Source: Ustilaginoidea virens | Taxonomy: Eukaryota; Ascomycota; Sordariomycetes; Hypocreales; Clavicipitaceae | Length of the DNA: 64,000 nucleotides | Direction of reading: 5' to 3' | Assembly (NCBI RefSeq): GCF_000687475.1 | Contig: NC_057317.1 | Span: forward strand, 6,014,501 to 6,078,500 | Shown here: positions 20,561-31,703 of the stretch, piece after piece | Position numbering within the stretch: position 1 is the first letter of the stretch | How the letters are laid out: each line of letters starts with the position of its first letter | The notes under the pieces: model-generated | Told to the model about the DNA's origin: nothing | Seen by the model: the letters and a program-made list of their open reading frames with translations, nothing else | The model's database searches: none | Position numbers and translations under genes: made by a program

Positions 20561-21310
20561 TTACACCTAGTAAAACAGCCTATTCTTCCTTTTAGGACTG
20601 CGAATGTATGCAATTTTTAGCTACTAGCTATAGTGCACAATCCGGTGGGAAAACGCTAACAGATTCTTTGCTCTACGATACTAGTTCTACGGTGCATATT
20701 ATTAACGATAAAAAGCATTTCACCTACTTCCAATACTATACCGGAAACAGACTAGTTATCAGCATAGGTAGTAGCCCAATCAAGCCTAGTGGGTGGGGCA
20801 TAGCGCGTTTTACCGTGCTATAGGGCACCAACCCACCTCAGTGGGGCACCTTAGAGCTTACCAACGCCCTCTTTATACCAGCTTTTGACATTAACATCTT
20901 TAGCGGCGTTAAACACTATCTGAATCGTAGCAATATTCAGGGCCAAAGCCTTATTAATAGCAACAATAAGTGCATTAGGCTTCTTAACTTTAAGAGATAT
21001 AGCTTCTTTTTACAACAAAAAGGGGTAGATTCGCCGTTTTTATATTATACCAGCCAAAATCACCCGGCTTCACATAATATCTCGGTCGAAATACCCACCC
21101 CAGCCAACCCAGAAGAATACAAGGAATATCCCCTGCTAGAGGATTTACTTACCCTACTAGCTGACTCGGACTATCCACTAGCTAATTCTCAAGCTAATCC
21201 ACCAGCTAATTCGCAAGCTACCCCACCAGCTAGTCCTGGTTTTTCGGTGGTACCAAAAGAGGCTACTATTCCTAATACAGCCCAACCACCATAGAGGGCC
21301 CCGGTCGCCC
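20561..21310 (+). pseudogene. B protease region
   Basis: LLYDTSSTVHIINDKKHF near 20,668-20,720 fits the active site D-T-G/S-S-T-x-H-I of copia proteases. After about 21,050 the sequence becomes a Pro/Ala/Ser-rich spacer with ANSQANPPANSQATPP repeats (21,178-21,230). Confidence 0.75.
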
Positions 21311-22370
21311 TCAACCCAGCCCCAGTATTAGTAGCTAATATCGAGTATCAAAAGCTGCTATTATTAGCCGGACTTTAGCATATCCGGCTTGGGCACATTG
21401 GAATCTAACTTTTAAAGAAAACCTATGCATCAACCATAGGGTTACCTGATCTCAGTAAGGTAAAGGATTCTGATTTTAACTATATCGCCTGTAAAAGGGT
21501 AAAGTCAGTTCGGCGTTTTATATCAAGGGCTATACCAGACCCTATGCATTATTTAGATATCATAGAGGGCGATATCTTCTAAATTAACCCTCTACCATAT
21601 AATAAACGCCCTATTTACCTCATCTTAGTAGACCGGAAATCACGCTTCCGTTAGGTATACTTACTACCCAATAAGGAAGGACCCACGGTATTCCCAATAT
21701 TATAGGGGTTCTTCCAAGGTCTTAGGAATCGCTACGGCAAATCAGCTGTTAAATTCTACTATAATGGTAGCAAGGAAATCAACGACGTTATTACAGCCTG
21801 GCTAGCTCTTAAGGGCATAGATTTTTTAACCTCTTCCCCTTATATTCACAAGCAAAATAGGTTAGCAGAACGCTCTATATGGGTTATCGTTAACCGATTT
21901 AGAGCTACTATACTTTAGTCTCGGTTACCTTCTTACCTTTAGTCTATAGTGATTCTTAGTATTACTACCTTAGTAAATCTAACAGTAGTTATAAACCGTT
22001 CCTCGTCACCTTTCGAGGAATTAAAGAAAGACTTTCCAGAAATTACATACTACCACCTACCCGACCTTACTAGCTTCAGGGCTATTGGTGCGGCTATAGA
22101 GGTGCTAATCCCTCCAGAAAAACGGGTCATCAGCCATAAGCTGGCCCCCCGGACCGAGTCAGGTAGGTTACTAGCTACGCTAGGTAACGGCACCTACCTC
22201 GTCTACATCCCATATCGCCAGGTCGTCACTAAGACCTCTTTTATTACCTTTACCTACTAAAATGAAGGAATAGGCCCTATTTCAAGTGGCCTAGAGGGCA
22301 AATTCGACTTCCTACCGTCTTCCATTTTAGAGGGGGTAAACGCCGACTAAATCACCTTAGAAGAGCCTAT
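21311..22370 (+). pseudogene. B integrase
   Basis: LWHIRLGHIGI (LWH with TAG at W; about 21,374-21,405) and CKRVKSVRRF give the H-H and C (partner Cys changed) of the zinc domain. The first Asp block is DIIEGDIF (21,560), the second Asp is replaced (KFYYNGSKE about 21,755) and the Glu block is NRLAERSIWV (about 21,857-21,888). C-terminal part 21,949-22,257 reads open. Confidence 0.78.
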
Positions 22371-23360
22371 CTAGAAGTCGCCTCGCCTAAATATACCTAT
22401 TTCGTCTAAGACCGACGGTATAGGCCTAATCGAAGGCACAGGCCTACCACAGGCCACGGATCCAATACAGCCTACAGGCCCACAAATGGGCCTAATACAG
22501 CACACGGATCCACCACAACTAGTGGGCCCACTACAACCAATGGGCCTACTACAACCAGTAGGACTACCAATTGGCCTGCCATACCATTCTACAATATTTC
22601 CTAGCAATTCACCATCCTTCGATTCTAAATCGCTTCATCGTAACTCAGCTTTTCAGCTTAGGCAAGACGGCCCTTTTCAACCGGCTAAGGAAAATGCAGC
22701 CTTTTCCCATACAAAAAGGCTGCCAATGCTAAAAAATACAGAAAGCTCGCATCATCAGGAATCTCAACCATAGAGATTTTCCGAATCCGTCACAAAAGTG
22801 GGCATGACCCACATAAGTGAAAATTCTGACTTGCCCCATACAACAAATTTTCAATGGTCCGAATCTTAAAGCCCCACACATACTGATTTTCTGCGACTTT
22901 CCGACACAATAGATTCTGCCTTTTCGCCTAGCTTCCTAGTAAACGCGGCTTTTCACTATAGTAAAACGCTGCCTACACTAGAATATCTAAAATTCGAGAG
23001 TCTAGATATCGCATTAAATAAGAGATCATAGGAGAGAATATTTCAAGTACTAGAAAATAGGCCTATTCCGGCCACTAGGGGAAGAAGAAGAATACACACA
23101 CAGATGCAAGATATATAAGGTATCCTAAATTACGGATACCATAGGTCACTTTCTAGCCCACAAGCGGACCAATAGGGTTTTTTCCCACCCACACAACCGG
23201 AAAATAACGGTATTTTTCCACCCACCCAGCCGGAAAACAACGGCATTTTCGGGTTCCTACCCACCCAGCCGAAAAACAACAGAATTTTCGGATACCTAGG
23301 CAGCCCCCTAGAGGCTCCCACACAAGATTTCCCCCCTTCCTATGCTTTCTACCAGCAAAT
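22371..23360 (+). pseudogene. B integrase-RT linker with protein repeats
   Basis: Same frame. 22,440-22,580 is Gln/Pro/Gly-rich with repeated GPLQPMGLLQPVG-type units; 23,170-23,305 holds three tandem copies of a P-P-T-Q-P-E-N-N-G-I-F unit. Linkers of low complexity here are common in copia Pol, but the repeats make this one long. Confidence 0.72.
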
Positions 23361-24430
23361 ATACGATATATGCTATACAGCTAAGATTAAGGCTGCAAAA
23401 CGGGCCCCAGAAGGTATGCCTAATAGCTAGAAGGAAGTCTTATATAACCCACATAAGGATAGCTGGGTTAAGGCCTTATTTTCAGAATTCAAGCAATTAA
23501 TCGACTTAAATATCTTCCAATTTATACCAAAGGCTAGTATTCCTACTAGTAGGAAGATATTGCGCAACCGGCCTATTTTTCGTGTAAAGAAAGATGCGAA
23601 TAATAACCCGGTTAAATATAAGGCACGATTAGTTATTAAAGGCTTTATGCAGGTATCTAGGCAAGACTTTATAGAGACCTATGCCTCTACTTCGATCCCA
23701 CCAATATAGAGGATTATCCTTACTTTTGCTGCTGTAAATAACTGGGAAATAGAGTAAATCGACTTTATTAGTGCCTTTCTAAATAGTGAACTACTAGAGA
23801 CGATTTATATGGAGATTCCAGCTGGTTTTCTAGAATTTGCAAAAAGCCTACTCTTACCTAATCCAGCCTTATGGTCTGACCTACAGCATTAACGACTTCT
23901 AGCCTTACTTACTAAGGTTAGATATGACCCCTCTATATTATAGGTTATACTATTGAAGAAAGCCTTATATATCTAAAACAAGGCCCTCGCGAGTGGCAGT
24001 TATAGTTAAAAGACCTTTTAGTATAAGAGGGTTTTACGCCGCTACTTTCTAATGCTGCCGTCTTCTATAATAAAGGAATATATACCTTTATTGTGACCTA
24101 TATAGATAACTGCTTGATTGCCGGTCTAGACTTTAACTATATTTACTAGCTTAAGGCTAAGTTCTATAAGGTATATGCCATAAAAGACCGAGGACCTGCC
24201 TCCTTCTTTCTAGGAGTGCAGATTATTAGGGATAGAGAAAAAGGCCTATTATAGCTACACTAATTACAATTTATTGCGGAAGTCCTTAAGAAATTTAATC
24301 TAAAGGATACACAACCGCATCTAATCCCACTACAGCCCGGTATACTTACTAAGTCTAAGGCTGGTAATATACCGCTAGATGCTAATAATCAATACTTATT
24401 CCAGCAGCTAGTAGGAACAGCGATGTAGTT
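23361..24430 (+). pseudogene. B reverse transcriptase with frameshift
   Basis: EVLYNPHKDSWVKALFSEF, FRVKKDANNNPVKYKARLV, GFMQVSRQDFIETYAST, then DFISAFLNSELLETIYMEIP with the first catalytic Asp. At about 23,971 the LYGLKQ motif has lost one base (TAT AT- CTA AAA), shifting the frame. It then reads LKQGPREWQL and reaches TYIDNCLIAG (about 24,097-24,127), where YxDD has become YIDN through GAC to AAC. Confidence 0.83.
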
Positions 24431-25060
24431 AATGATAATGTCAAGACCTGACCTTGCCTTTCCGACACAGTACCTATTACGATATATGCAACAGGCTTCT
24501 ACTACACAGCTTAATACTGCTAAGGGCGCTTTTCGCTACTTAGCTAGTACGGCTAATACAGCCATTTGTTACCGAGCCGCTAAAGCTACCGTAGTATTAG
24601 CTGCATTTTCTAACAGCGATTTTGCTGGTTGTCGCCTTACTTCTAAGTCTACTGGTGGTTATCTTACTACTTTAAATGGTGGGCCTATTAGCTGGAGGTC
24701 AAAACGGTCTTTAACTATAGTTTTATCAACGCTTGAAGCCGAGTCTAATGCAATACTTAAAGCGATTCGCGAAGTAGAGTAGATATCTAATTTATTTAAA
24801 GAAATCCAGGTCGATATTCAACGCCCGATACCACTATACTGCGATAACCAAGGGTCTATTTCTAACGCAAATGACCCAAATCAGCATGCCCGCACTAAGC
24901 ATACCTTGCTTAAATTCCGGTATATACGTGAGAAGGCCCACGGTAGCCTAATAAAAATATCTTATTTACCCACGACAGATATGCCTGCGGATAGACTTAC
25001 TAAACCACTCCCAAGCCCGAAATTCCCCATATTTCGGCAGCTATTAGAGTTGCAATCCCT
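24431..25060 (+). pseudogene. B RT end and RNase H
   Basis: MSRPDLAFPTQYLLRYMQQ, FSNSDFAGCRLTSKSTGGYL, STLEAESNAILKAIREVEW (W as TAG), YCDNQGSISNAND, KHTLLKFRYIRE and MPADRLTKPLP: the usual order of copia RT tail and RNase H with its D-E-D-D residues. The stretch 24,432-24,779 is open. Confidence 0.85.
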
Positions 25061-25147
25061 ATAGCTTAACTTTTTTTTCTTGTTTTCTACGGGACTTCTT
25101 TCTTTTATTCTAATGCTAAGATTAGCCATATTGCTAATCAGAGGGGG
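25061..25147 (+). promoter_or_regulatory. B 3' non-coding end and polypurine tract
   Basis: Short A/T-rich 3' sequence ending in AGAGGGGG (25,140-25,147) directly before the LTR TG. A purine run at this place primes plus-strand DNA synthesis in LTR elements. Confidence 0.75.
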
Positions 25148-25862
25148 TGTTGAAATCAGCGCCTTTTTAGCTGTATTTTGGTACTGGTCTCGCCACCATA
25201 CGACGTCTCTGCGTTGAGATATCGCGGTGGCTATACCAGGCGCTATAGTGGGGCATAGCGCCCCACAACGCCGATTACAGTGGGCCACAGCGCCGGTCAC
25301 GGCACCGGCACAGCGCCCCACAGCCGGCCACAGCGGCCGGTCATAGTAGGCCACAGGGCCCACAATAGGCGGCGCATTTCTACAGGATTACCAAATGGGC
25401 AAAACAGCACCTTCGGCCTTCTACATACAGTCACCCGCTACACCGCGCCTTTACGGCACACCGATATAGGGCTTCCGGCCCGTACGGCAGGCTGTTATAG
25501 GGCATCCGGCACACCGCTACAAGCCACTGGGCTTGGTTGGGTAGGCATTGGGTAGGATATTGGGCACAGACTGGGCACGGTTGGGCAGACCGACTTTTCG
25601 TCGGGTTTTTCGCTATTTTTACGGTTTTTCATTATTTTCAACCACTTTTTCAAGATGGTAGAAATATGCCCAAAATTCCCTCTTTCTAGCTAGAATAGTT
25701 ACCAACAATTAGAATCAGATTTCCCTGATATCTTTGCTCTGGTCAACCTTTTGTGCGCTTTAAATCTTTAACCAGCTCTTTGTTTTATTCTGCAACGCCT
25801 TATACGCCACTATCGGTATCCAGTACATTTCCAACAGTGTTCTGAATCACCATTTTGCAATA
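25148..25862 (+). repeat. B 3' LTR
   Basis: 715 bp, same length as the 5' LTR. Ends CAATA where the 5' LTR has CAACA. The open frames in its GC-rich part are not genes. Confidence 0.93.
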
Positions 25863-25867
25863 ATTAC

Positions 25868-26840
25868 CTTTAATATTAGTAAACATAGAGCCTAACGCTT
25901 CTTTAACTTATATATGGTATAAGAGATTAAGGGCAAAAGTATGGATATACCGTACGAGAAGTCTAGGCTTATAATATAAGGTCATAGTGATAACGAGAAG
26001 CAATTAATATTGACTTAGTCCCCTATAATCCAACGGGCCAGTTAATAGTTACTTATATTATTAGCCCTATTACTATAACGCTCTCACGGTTTATTCCTCT
26101 GGATACGTAATATCATATAGGCTTATATGCAGTCATTAACTACCTTCAATCGGTCGATTATCGCCAAGCTACCCAAGCAAATAGCCCACTAATACCCTAA
26201 TAACACTATCATAGAAGTGGTGAAGCCACTATACGGAATAGCTAAGGCAGGCACCCACTGGTGGGCGACATATTTCTAGCACCATCGCAAGAAGTTAGGC
26301 ATGACCACTTCAACCTATAACCCCTATTTGCTAATATCCGGCGATACTAACCATACTGACGTTCCTAACCGTACTCGCGATACTAGCGATACCGCATGCT
26401 TCAGTATTGTGGGCATACAGACTGACGATACCCTCAGCCTAAGTGATGATGCCTTCTTCTAATGGGAAGAATTAGAGCTTACTAAGGCAGGCTTTAACGC
26501 CAAGCCTAAAACGAAGCTATTACTAACCGTGCCCTTAATATTTAACAGATATATCCTCGCAGTTAATCAGACTGACGGCACAATAATGTTATACCAGAAG
26601 GGTTAAAGCAAGAAGATTACAACCATCGATAAGAATACGCCTATAGCATAGCGTAATTATATCGAGCAACGCGCTCGCAGTGCTTATGTGGCTACAGTCT
26701 GCTAGCCCGAGGCGTCTTTTAACCTATCTATCGCAGCACAATACTAGCAACCTAACCCTAACGATATCGTAAGGTTGAATAAGCGCCTTCAATGGCAGCG
26801 TAATAACCAGGATTATAGCTTATAGTACATCAATCTGGCC
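25868..26840 (+). pseudogene. A1 reverse transcriptase, resumed
   Basis: Continues the A1 RT from 3,046: PYEKSRL*YKVIVITRS-like and GHSDNEKQL blocks, KLPKQIAH, EVVKPLYGIAKAGTHWWATY (about 26,212-26,275) with its Trp codons intact, then the active-site box GIQTDDTLSLSDDAFF (about 26,411-26,460). QTDD is intact here. One minisatellite unit precedes it. Confidence 0.8.
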
Positions 26841-27410
26841 CTTACTATAGCTAAGCTCTTTGTATTTATTAACGGATCCTTTGCCAATAATAAAGATTTA
26901 AGCTCCTAGATTGGATATGTTATTATACTAAAGAATGAAGAAGAGGATAACCCTATAGATAGCGCCTTCCTGCTGACCGGTAATATCATTACTTACAGCT
27001 CTACAAAGAGTAAGTGTATAATGCGTAGCGCACTTGCTTTAGAGCTGTATAGTATGGTATAAGGGGTCGATATTGTATACGCAATAGGCACGACCCTTAA
27101 TATGATTACTAGCAGGCTAGGATTACCAAAAATCCCTACCGTTATGTATATAGATTCGTTTTCGTTATACAAATGCCTTATCAAGCTAGGCACTACGAAG
27201 GAGAAAAGGCTTATAATAGATATTATAGCCCTATGGCAGTCATATGAGCGTTAGGAGATTTACAAGATCCATTAGATCAACAGGAATAATAATCTCGCCG
27301 ACGCAATAACTAAGGGAACGCCTAATAAAGCCCTTAAGACCTTTATTAACCAAAATAGGACTGTTATACATATGGAAGGATGGGTAAAGAGGCCAGTCAA
27401 TGTCTGACTG
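26841..27410 (+). pseudogene. A1 RNase H
   Basis: FVFINGSFANN (Asp of DGS changed to Asn, about 26,866-26,900), SALALELYSM, YIDSFSLYKC (about 27,145-27,180) and NNLADAITKGTPNKALKT (about 27,290-27,340). Stops and substitutions show it is dead. Confidence 0.78.
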
Positions 27411-27686
27411 CGTTTGGAAGGTATTGGTGATATCATGGGTGGCAAGTGTGTGGATTTTCCTATATTTAATATTGTATGCAATACTGCCCCTTTTCTGCCC
27501 CTTTGTTTTGGCTGTAATATTCAACATACCGGCTGTACAGTATGAGCCTATACAAGCCGACCGCGCGGCGCAATAGCGTTATCGGCGGCACAACCTGCTG
27601 AGACCGCGCCGCACTTTTCTTTCTATGTGTGCGCCTTATATCCTAGCGATTCTGATGTTTGCTTCTATAAAAAGAGAAGCTGCCAG
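27411..27686 (+). other. A1 3' non-coding module
   Basis: CG-rich inverted repeat around 27,560-27,620 and the PPT hairpin next to the LTR, as in A3. One arm carries a C-to-T change (CGATTCTGAT). Confidence 0.7.
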
Positions 27687-28015
27687 TATCGGAATCGCTG
27701 TCGCAAGGTGCCCAATTGGGCACATTGCGACGGATGTGCCGCGCACACCCGTTGCGCACGATATGGCCACTTTTGCCCCTGTACCCCTGAGCCCGGTAGG
27801 GCATGCGGGCAGTCCGGCCCGACCGCGCCGATGTACGTAACAGCGGCACACGCATAAAAAGGCCACATCGTGTAATTACCCTCTTTTGCTTCCTCTTCCC
27901 TTTTTTAGATAGTTATAAGTAAAGAAATAGAATCCGTTGCTTTGTGACCACTCGGTACATCCTACCACGCGCGCAACCCTACGTACAACTGGGTACCCCT
28001 TGGTGAAACCAACAA
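27687..28015 (+). repeat. A1 3' LTR, variant 3' part
   Basis: Begins TATCGG and ends GGTGAAACCAACA. The first two thirds match the A LTRs, including the GTGCCCAATTGGGCAC palindrome. From about 27,900 it diverges, and the end CCTTGGTGAAACCAACA replaces CCGAGTTTATATCAACA. Followed by ATTAA, the likely TSD. Confidence 0.88.
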
Positions 28016-29016
28016 TTAAAGTAATATAATTCTTTACTTAGTAATCATCTGATACATTATACTACGCGCGCGACCCTACGGATAACTAGATATACTGAGT
28101 TTCTATCAATACTAATCAGTAGTAATAATATCACCCCTTACAGGATAATTATATCCCGTAAAGATAGTATATTATAGATTAGCAAGATTACTTGAAGAGA
28201 CGATTTCTATTGCAAATTGTATTAATTAGAAAGGCAGATAATTTATTCCATTAAATAGTTATCCTGCTAACTAATTAAAAGAACAATTTAGACCTCTTCT
28301 ATCTTTATCTATTACGAGGAAAGAAATATACTAAATATTATAATCTTTAAAGATATCTTTAGTATCTAAGAAGAATGATTTATAACCTTTTTCCCCTTCT
28401 ACCTCTTCTTTCTTTTACCCCTATAGTCAAAAGCCCCCTTATAATAATCCCCTCTTAATACTATAGCCCTATCACTATTATCATAACTAGTATTACCCGA
28501 AAGGTTATATCGATTTGCCCCACTATTTGATAATAATTAGGCTACTATAATAAAGCCAATTACTCTTAATGCTACTACTATAGCATTATATAACCGCCTG
28601 GCCTTCCTAATCTATACCTATAAAAAAGACTATGTAATTAACAATAACTTATAGGAACTATTCTACGAAGATTATATTGAATGTAATGGGTAGCTATTTA
28701 ACCGCGTTAACCTACTATTCCTACGCGAATTCCATATATACCTACGAGAATACGGCGTATATATTGGAGTATTAGGCTCCCTAATAATACTAACTTTAAT
28801 AGAATGCCTTTAGCAATAATAAAACCCTGAATAGCCCTAAGAAGAAATCGACCGTTAATTAGCCTATGAGATATTCCGGTTACGATTTAACCCTTATAGG
28901 GAAGCATTAGTGCTTATTAGCAATTTCGAACAGGAAGTCATAGGCTTACGAAATATATTATAAGCCCCTTCTACTATCATTCGTATACCATTAAAAAGGC
29001 CCTTATAAGCCTCATT
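28016..29016 (+). mobile_element. Copia family A copy A0, 5' fragment
   Basis: Starts inside an A LTR tail (28,016-28,111, ending CTATCAATA), followed by the leader with the CTAATCAGTAGTAATAA primer-site region, and gag from about 28,463 (ATA for ATG). Gag is cut by A4 at 29,016. A1 inserted into its LTR. No continuation was found inside the window. Heavily mutated, so probably one of the older copies. Confidence 0.82.
28463..29016 (+). pseudogene. A0 gag, N-terminal part
   Basis: Readable blocks: LPERLYRFAPLF-like residues, AITTIKPITL, LAFLIYTYKKDYV, REFHIYLREYGVYIGVLGSL and EIDR with TAA. They match the A3 type of Gag N-terminus. Stops are frequent. Ends where A4 inserted. Confidence 0.7.
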
Positions 29017-29357
29017 TGTTGATATAAACTCGGTATACCCAGTTGTATGTAGGGTCGCGCGCGTGGTATTATGTACTGTGAGGTCACCGGTCAAAGGTAT
29101 GATTACTTCTTTGATTATGACTGACTAACTAAGAGGAAAGAAAGGAAGCAAAAGAGTAATTACACGATGTGGCCTTTTTGTGCGTGCCGTAGTTACGTGC
29201 ATCGGCGCGGTCGGGCCGGACTGCCCGCGTGCCCTACCAGGCTTAGGGGCATAGGGGCAAAAGTGGCCACATCGTGCGTAACGGGTGTGCGCGGCACATT
29301 TGTCGTAATATGCCCAATTAGTGCCCAATTGGGCACCTTGCGACAGCGATTCCGATA
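29017..29357 (-). repeat. A4 3' LTR
   Basis: 341 bp; on the minus strand TATCGG...TATCAACA. Contains the CAATT palindrome area around 29,318-29,342. Confidence 0.92.
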
Positions 29358-29600
29358 CTGGCAGCTTCTCTTTTTATAGAAGCAAACATCGGAATCGCTA
29401 GGATATAAGGCGCATATATAGAAAGAAAAGTGCGGCGCGGTCTCGGCAGGTTGTGCCGCCGATAACGCCGTCGCGCCGCGCGGCCGGCTTGTACAGGCTT
29501 ATACCGTACAGCCGGTATATTAAATATCGCAGCCAAAACAAAGGGGCAAAAAGGGGCAGCAGTAAATGCAGTAAAAGCAGTAAATGCACACAATATTGAA
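29358..29600 (-). other. A4 3' non-coding module
   Basis: PPT hairpin next to the LTR and the CG-rich inverted repeat (about 29,428-29,490), as in the other A copies. No gene. Confidence 0.7.
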
Positions 29601-30240
29601 CATAGGAAAATCCACACACTTGCCACCTATAATATTACCAATACCTTCTAAATGCAGTCAGATATTGACCGGCCTTTTTACCTACCCTTCTATATATACC
29701 AGCCTTGTTTTGGTCGATGAAAGTCTTAAGGGCTTTATTTGGCGTTCCCTTGGTTATTGCATTAGCAAGGTTATCGTTCCTATTAATCTAGCGAATCTTA
29801 TAGATTTCCCAGCATTTGTATAACTATCGTAAGGCTATAATATCTATTATGAGCCTCTTCTCTTTTGTGGTGCCTAGCTTGATAAGGCATTCGTATAACG
29901 AAAAAGAATCTATATATACGATTATAGGGATCTTCGGCAATCCTAGCCTGCTAGTAATTATGTTAAGGGTCATGTCTATTGTATATATACGATATCGGCC
30001 CTTTGCACCATGCTGTATAGCTCTAAAGTGAGTGCGCTACGCGTTACCCGCTTGCTCTTTATAGAGCTATAAGCTATGATGTTACTAGTCAACTAGAAGG
30101 CGTTATTCGCAGTATCTGCCTTATTCCCTAGCATAATAATATAGCCAATCTGGGAGCTTAAATCTTTATTATTAGTAAAGGATCCGTCAATAAATATAAA
30201 GTGTTTAGCTATAGCAAGGGCCAGATTGATGTACTATAAG
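29601..30240 (-). pseudogene. A4 RNase H
   Basis: Minus strand: LYFIDGSFTNN (about 30,205-30,170), YRIDSFSLYEC-type block (about 29,925-29,890) and NNLANAITKGTPNKALKT (about 29,780-29,725), the last Asp changed to Asn. Degraded. Confidence 0.75.
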
Positions 30241-31280
30241 CCACGATCCTAGTTATTGCTCTGCTATTAAAGGCGCTTATTTAACCTCGCGATATCGTTA
30301 GGGTTAGGCTATTAGTATTGTGCTGCGATAGATAGGTTAAAAGACGCCTTAGGCTGGCAGACCATAGCTATATAAGCACTGCGAGCGCGTTACTCGATAT
30401 AATTATACTGGGTTGTAGGCGCATTCTTATCGATGGTTGTGATTTTTATACTTTGATTTTTCTGGCATAACGTTATTATGCCGTCGGTAGTGACCGTTAG
30501 CATGCATCCATTGAATATTAGGGGCACGGTTGGTGATAGCCTCGTCTTAGGCTTAGCGTTAAAGCCTGCTTTAGTAAGCTCTAATTCCTCCTGTTGGAAG
30601 AAGGCATTATTACTAAGTCTGAGGGTATCGTCAGTCTGTATACCCATAATGCCGAAGCATATAGTATCGCTAGTATCGTCGGATATTAATAAGCAAGGGT
30701 TATATATTGATGTGGTTATGCCTAGTCTCTCGCGATGGTGCCGGAAGTATGTCGCCTACTAGTGGGTGCCTGCCTCAGCTATTCCGTATAGCGGCTTGAC
30801 CACTTCCATAATGGTATTATCGGTGTATTAATATGCTATCTGCTTAGGTAGCTTAGCGATAATCGATCTATTGAGGGTGGTGGATAACTATACGTAGGCC
30901 TATGTGATATCACGTATCTAGAGAAATAAGCCGTAAGAGCGCTATAGTGATAGGGCTAGTGATATAAGTAACCGTTAACTAGCCTGTTAGATTGTGGGGG
31001 ACTAAGTCAATATCCATTGTTTTTCAATATTATTATGACCTTATATAATGAGTCGTGATTTCTTATACGGCGTATCTATGCCTTTACCCTTAATCTCTCG
31101 TATTATATGTAAGTTAAATAGACGTTGGGCTCTATATTGACCGATATTAAAGGTAATAAATCGGAATATATTGCGGGCCTATAACGCTTCTATCTTTATA
31201 TAGTTAGACTGTTCGAAAGGGTCTCCTGGGGTTATAATCTTTCCTTCCCGGCGTAATTGGCTAGTAAGCTGCAGGTCGGC
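30241..31280 (-). pseudogene. A4 reverse transcriptase
   Basis: Minus-strand translation includes KLPKQIAY (about 30,855), VVKPLYGIAEAGTH (about 30,805-30,765) and the intact active-site box GIQTDDTLRLSNNAFF (about 30,650-30,605). Stops elsewhere. Confidence 0.8.
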
Positions 31281-31703
31281 TTACTCTTTTGCGGTAAGGA
31301 AAGAGATATCGATAATAGTATTAAAAGCTATAGTATTGATAAGAGCTTCTTCTTGGTCCTTATTGATTATAACGTTGGATACTACCCTTGCTGGTAATAG
31401 TAATAGTGATACTAGCTGTAACGCCGGTATCCTAGCTGGGTCAGGGTTAAGGGTTGGCGACGATAATATCGCGGCTGCAGGTAGTCTATTAGGGGACGGC
31501 GATGATGTCGCGGCTATAGGTATTATTGCGGCTAGAAGTGCGGTTGCAGCCGGTATCCTGACTTCTAGCCTGCCAGGGCGGGCCGGGCCTTCGGCGTAGA
31601 CAATATCTTCGGGATCATCGGCAGTAGGATTACTATCAAAGTCGTGGTTATATAGCTTAACGACCGTTAACCTAAACTTAATGGGGCCGTAAGGCATTTG
31701 CAT
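31281..31703 (-). pseudogene. A4 Pro/Ala-rich linker
   Basis: Open on the minus strand: MQMPYGPIKFRLTVVKLYNH, then Ala/Pro/Ser-rich, then ARVVSNVIINKDQEEALIN and FLTAKE. It has the same layout as A3 and a length close to it. Confidence 0.75.

Larger units (their letters stand above)
3047..25862 (+). mobile_element. Copia family B element, full length but split by A2
   Basis: 5' LTR 3,047-3,761 and 3' LTR 25,148-25,862 are both 715 bp and nearly identical by eye, with ends TGTTG...CAACA (CAATA in the 3' copy). Removing A2 and its duplicated GATAA leaves about 7,577 bp. Domains in order: gag (4,064-4,236 and 19,471-20,550), protease, integrase, low-complexity linker, RT, RNase H, polypurine tract. 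TSD is ATTAC. The start codon is lost (ATA at 4,064), stops are scattered and there is a one-base frameshift near 23,971, so it is defective. Confidence 0.93.
1..28015 (+). mobile_element. Copia family A copy A1, 5' end outside the window, split by element B
   Basis: A1 runs from the left window edge (already inside gag) to 3,046 and resumes at 25,868 after the B element. The ATTAC before B (3,042-3,046) is repeated after it (25,863-25,867). Order seen: gag, protease, integrase, RT, RNase H, 3' LTR (27,687-28,015), which is Ty1/copia order. The 3' LTR ends in CAACA and is followed by ATTAA, the probable right target duplication; the left one lies outside. Many in-frame TAG/TAA codons at expected Gln/Trp positions show it is dead. 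The tail of its LTR differs from the other A copies, so it may be a sub-lineage. Confidence 0.9.
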
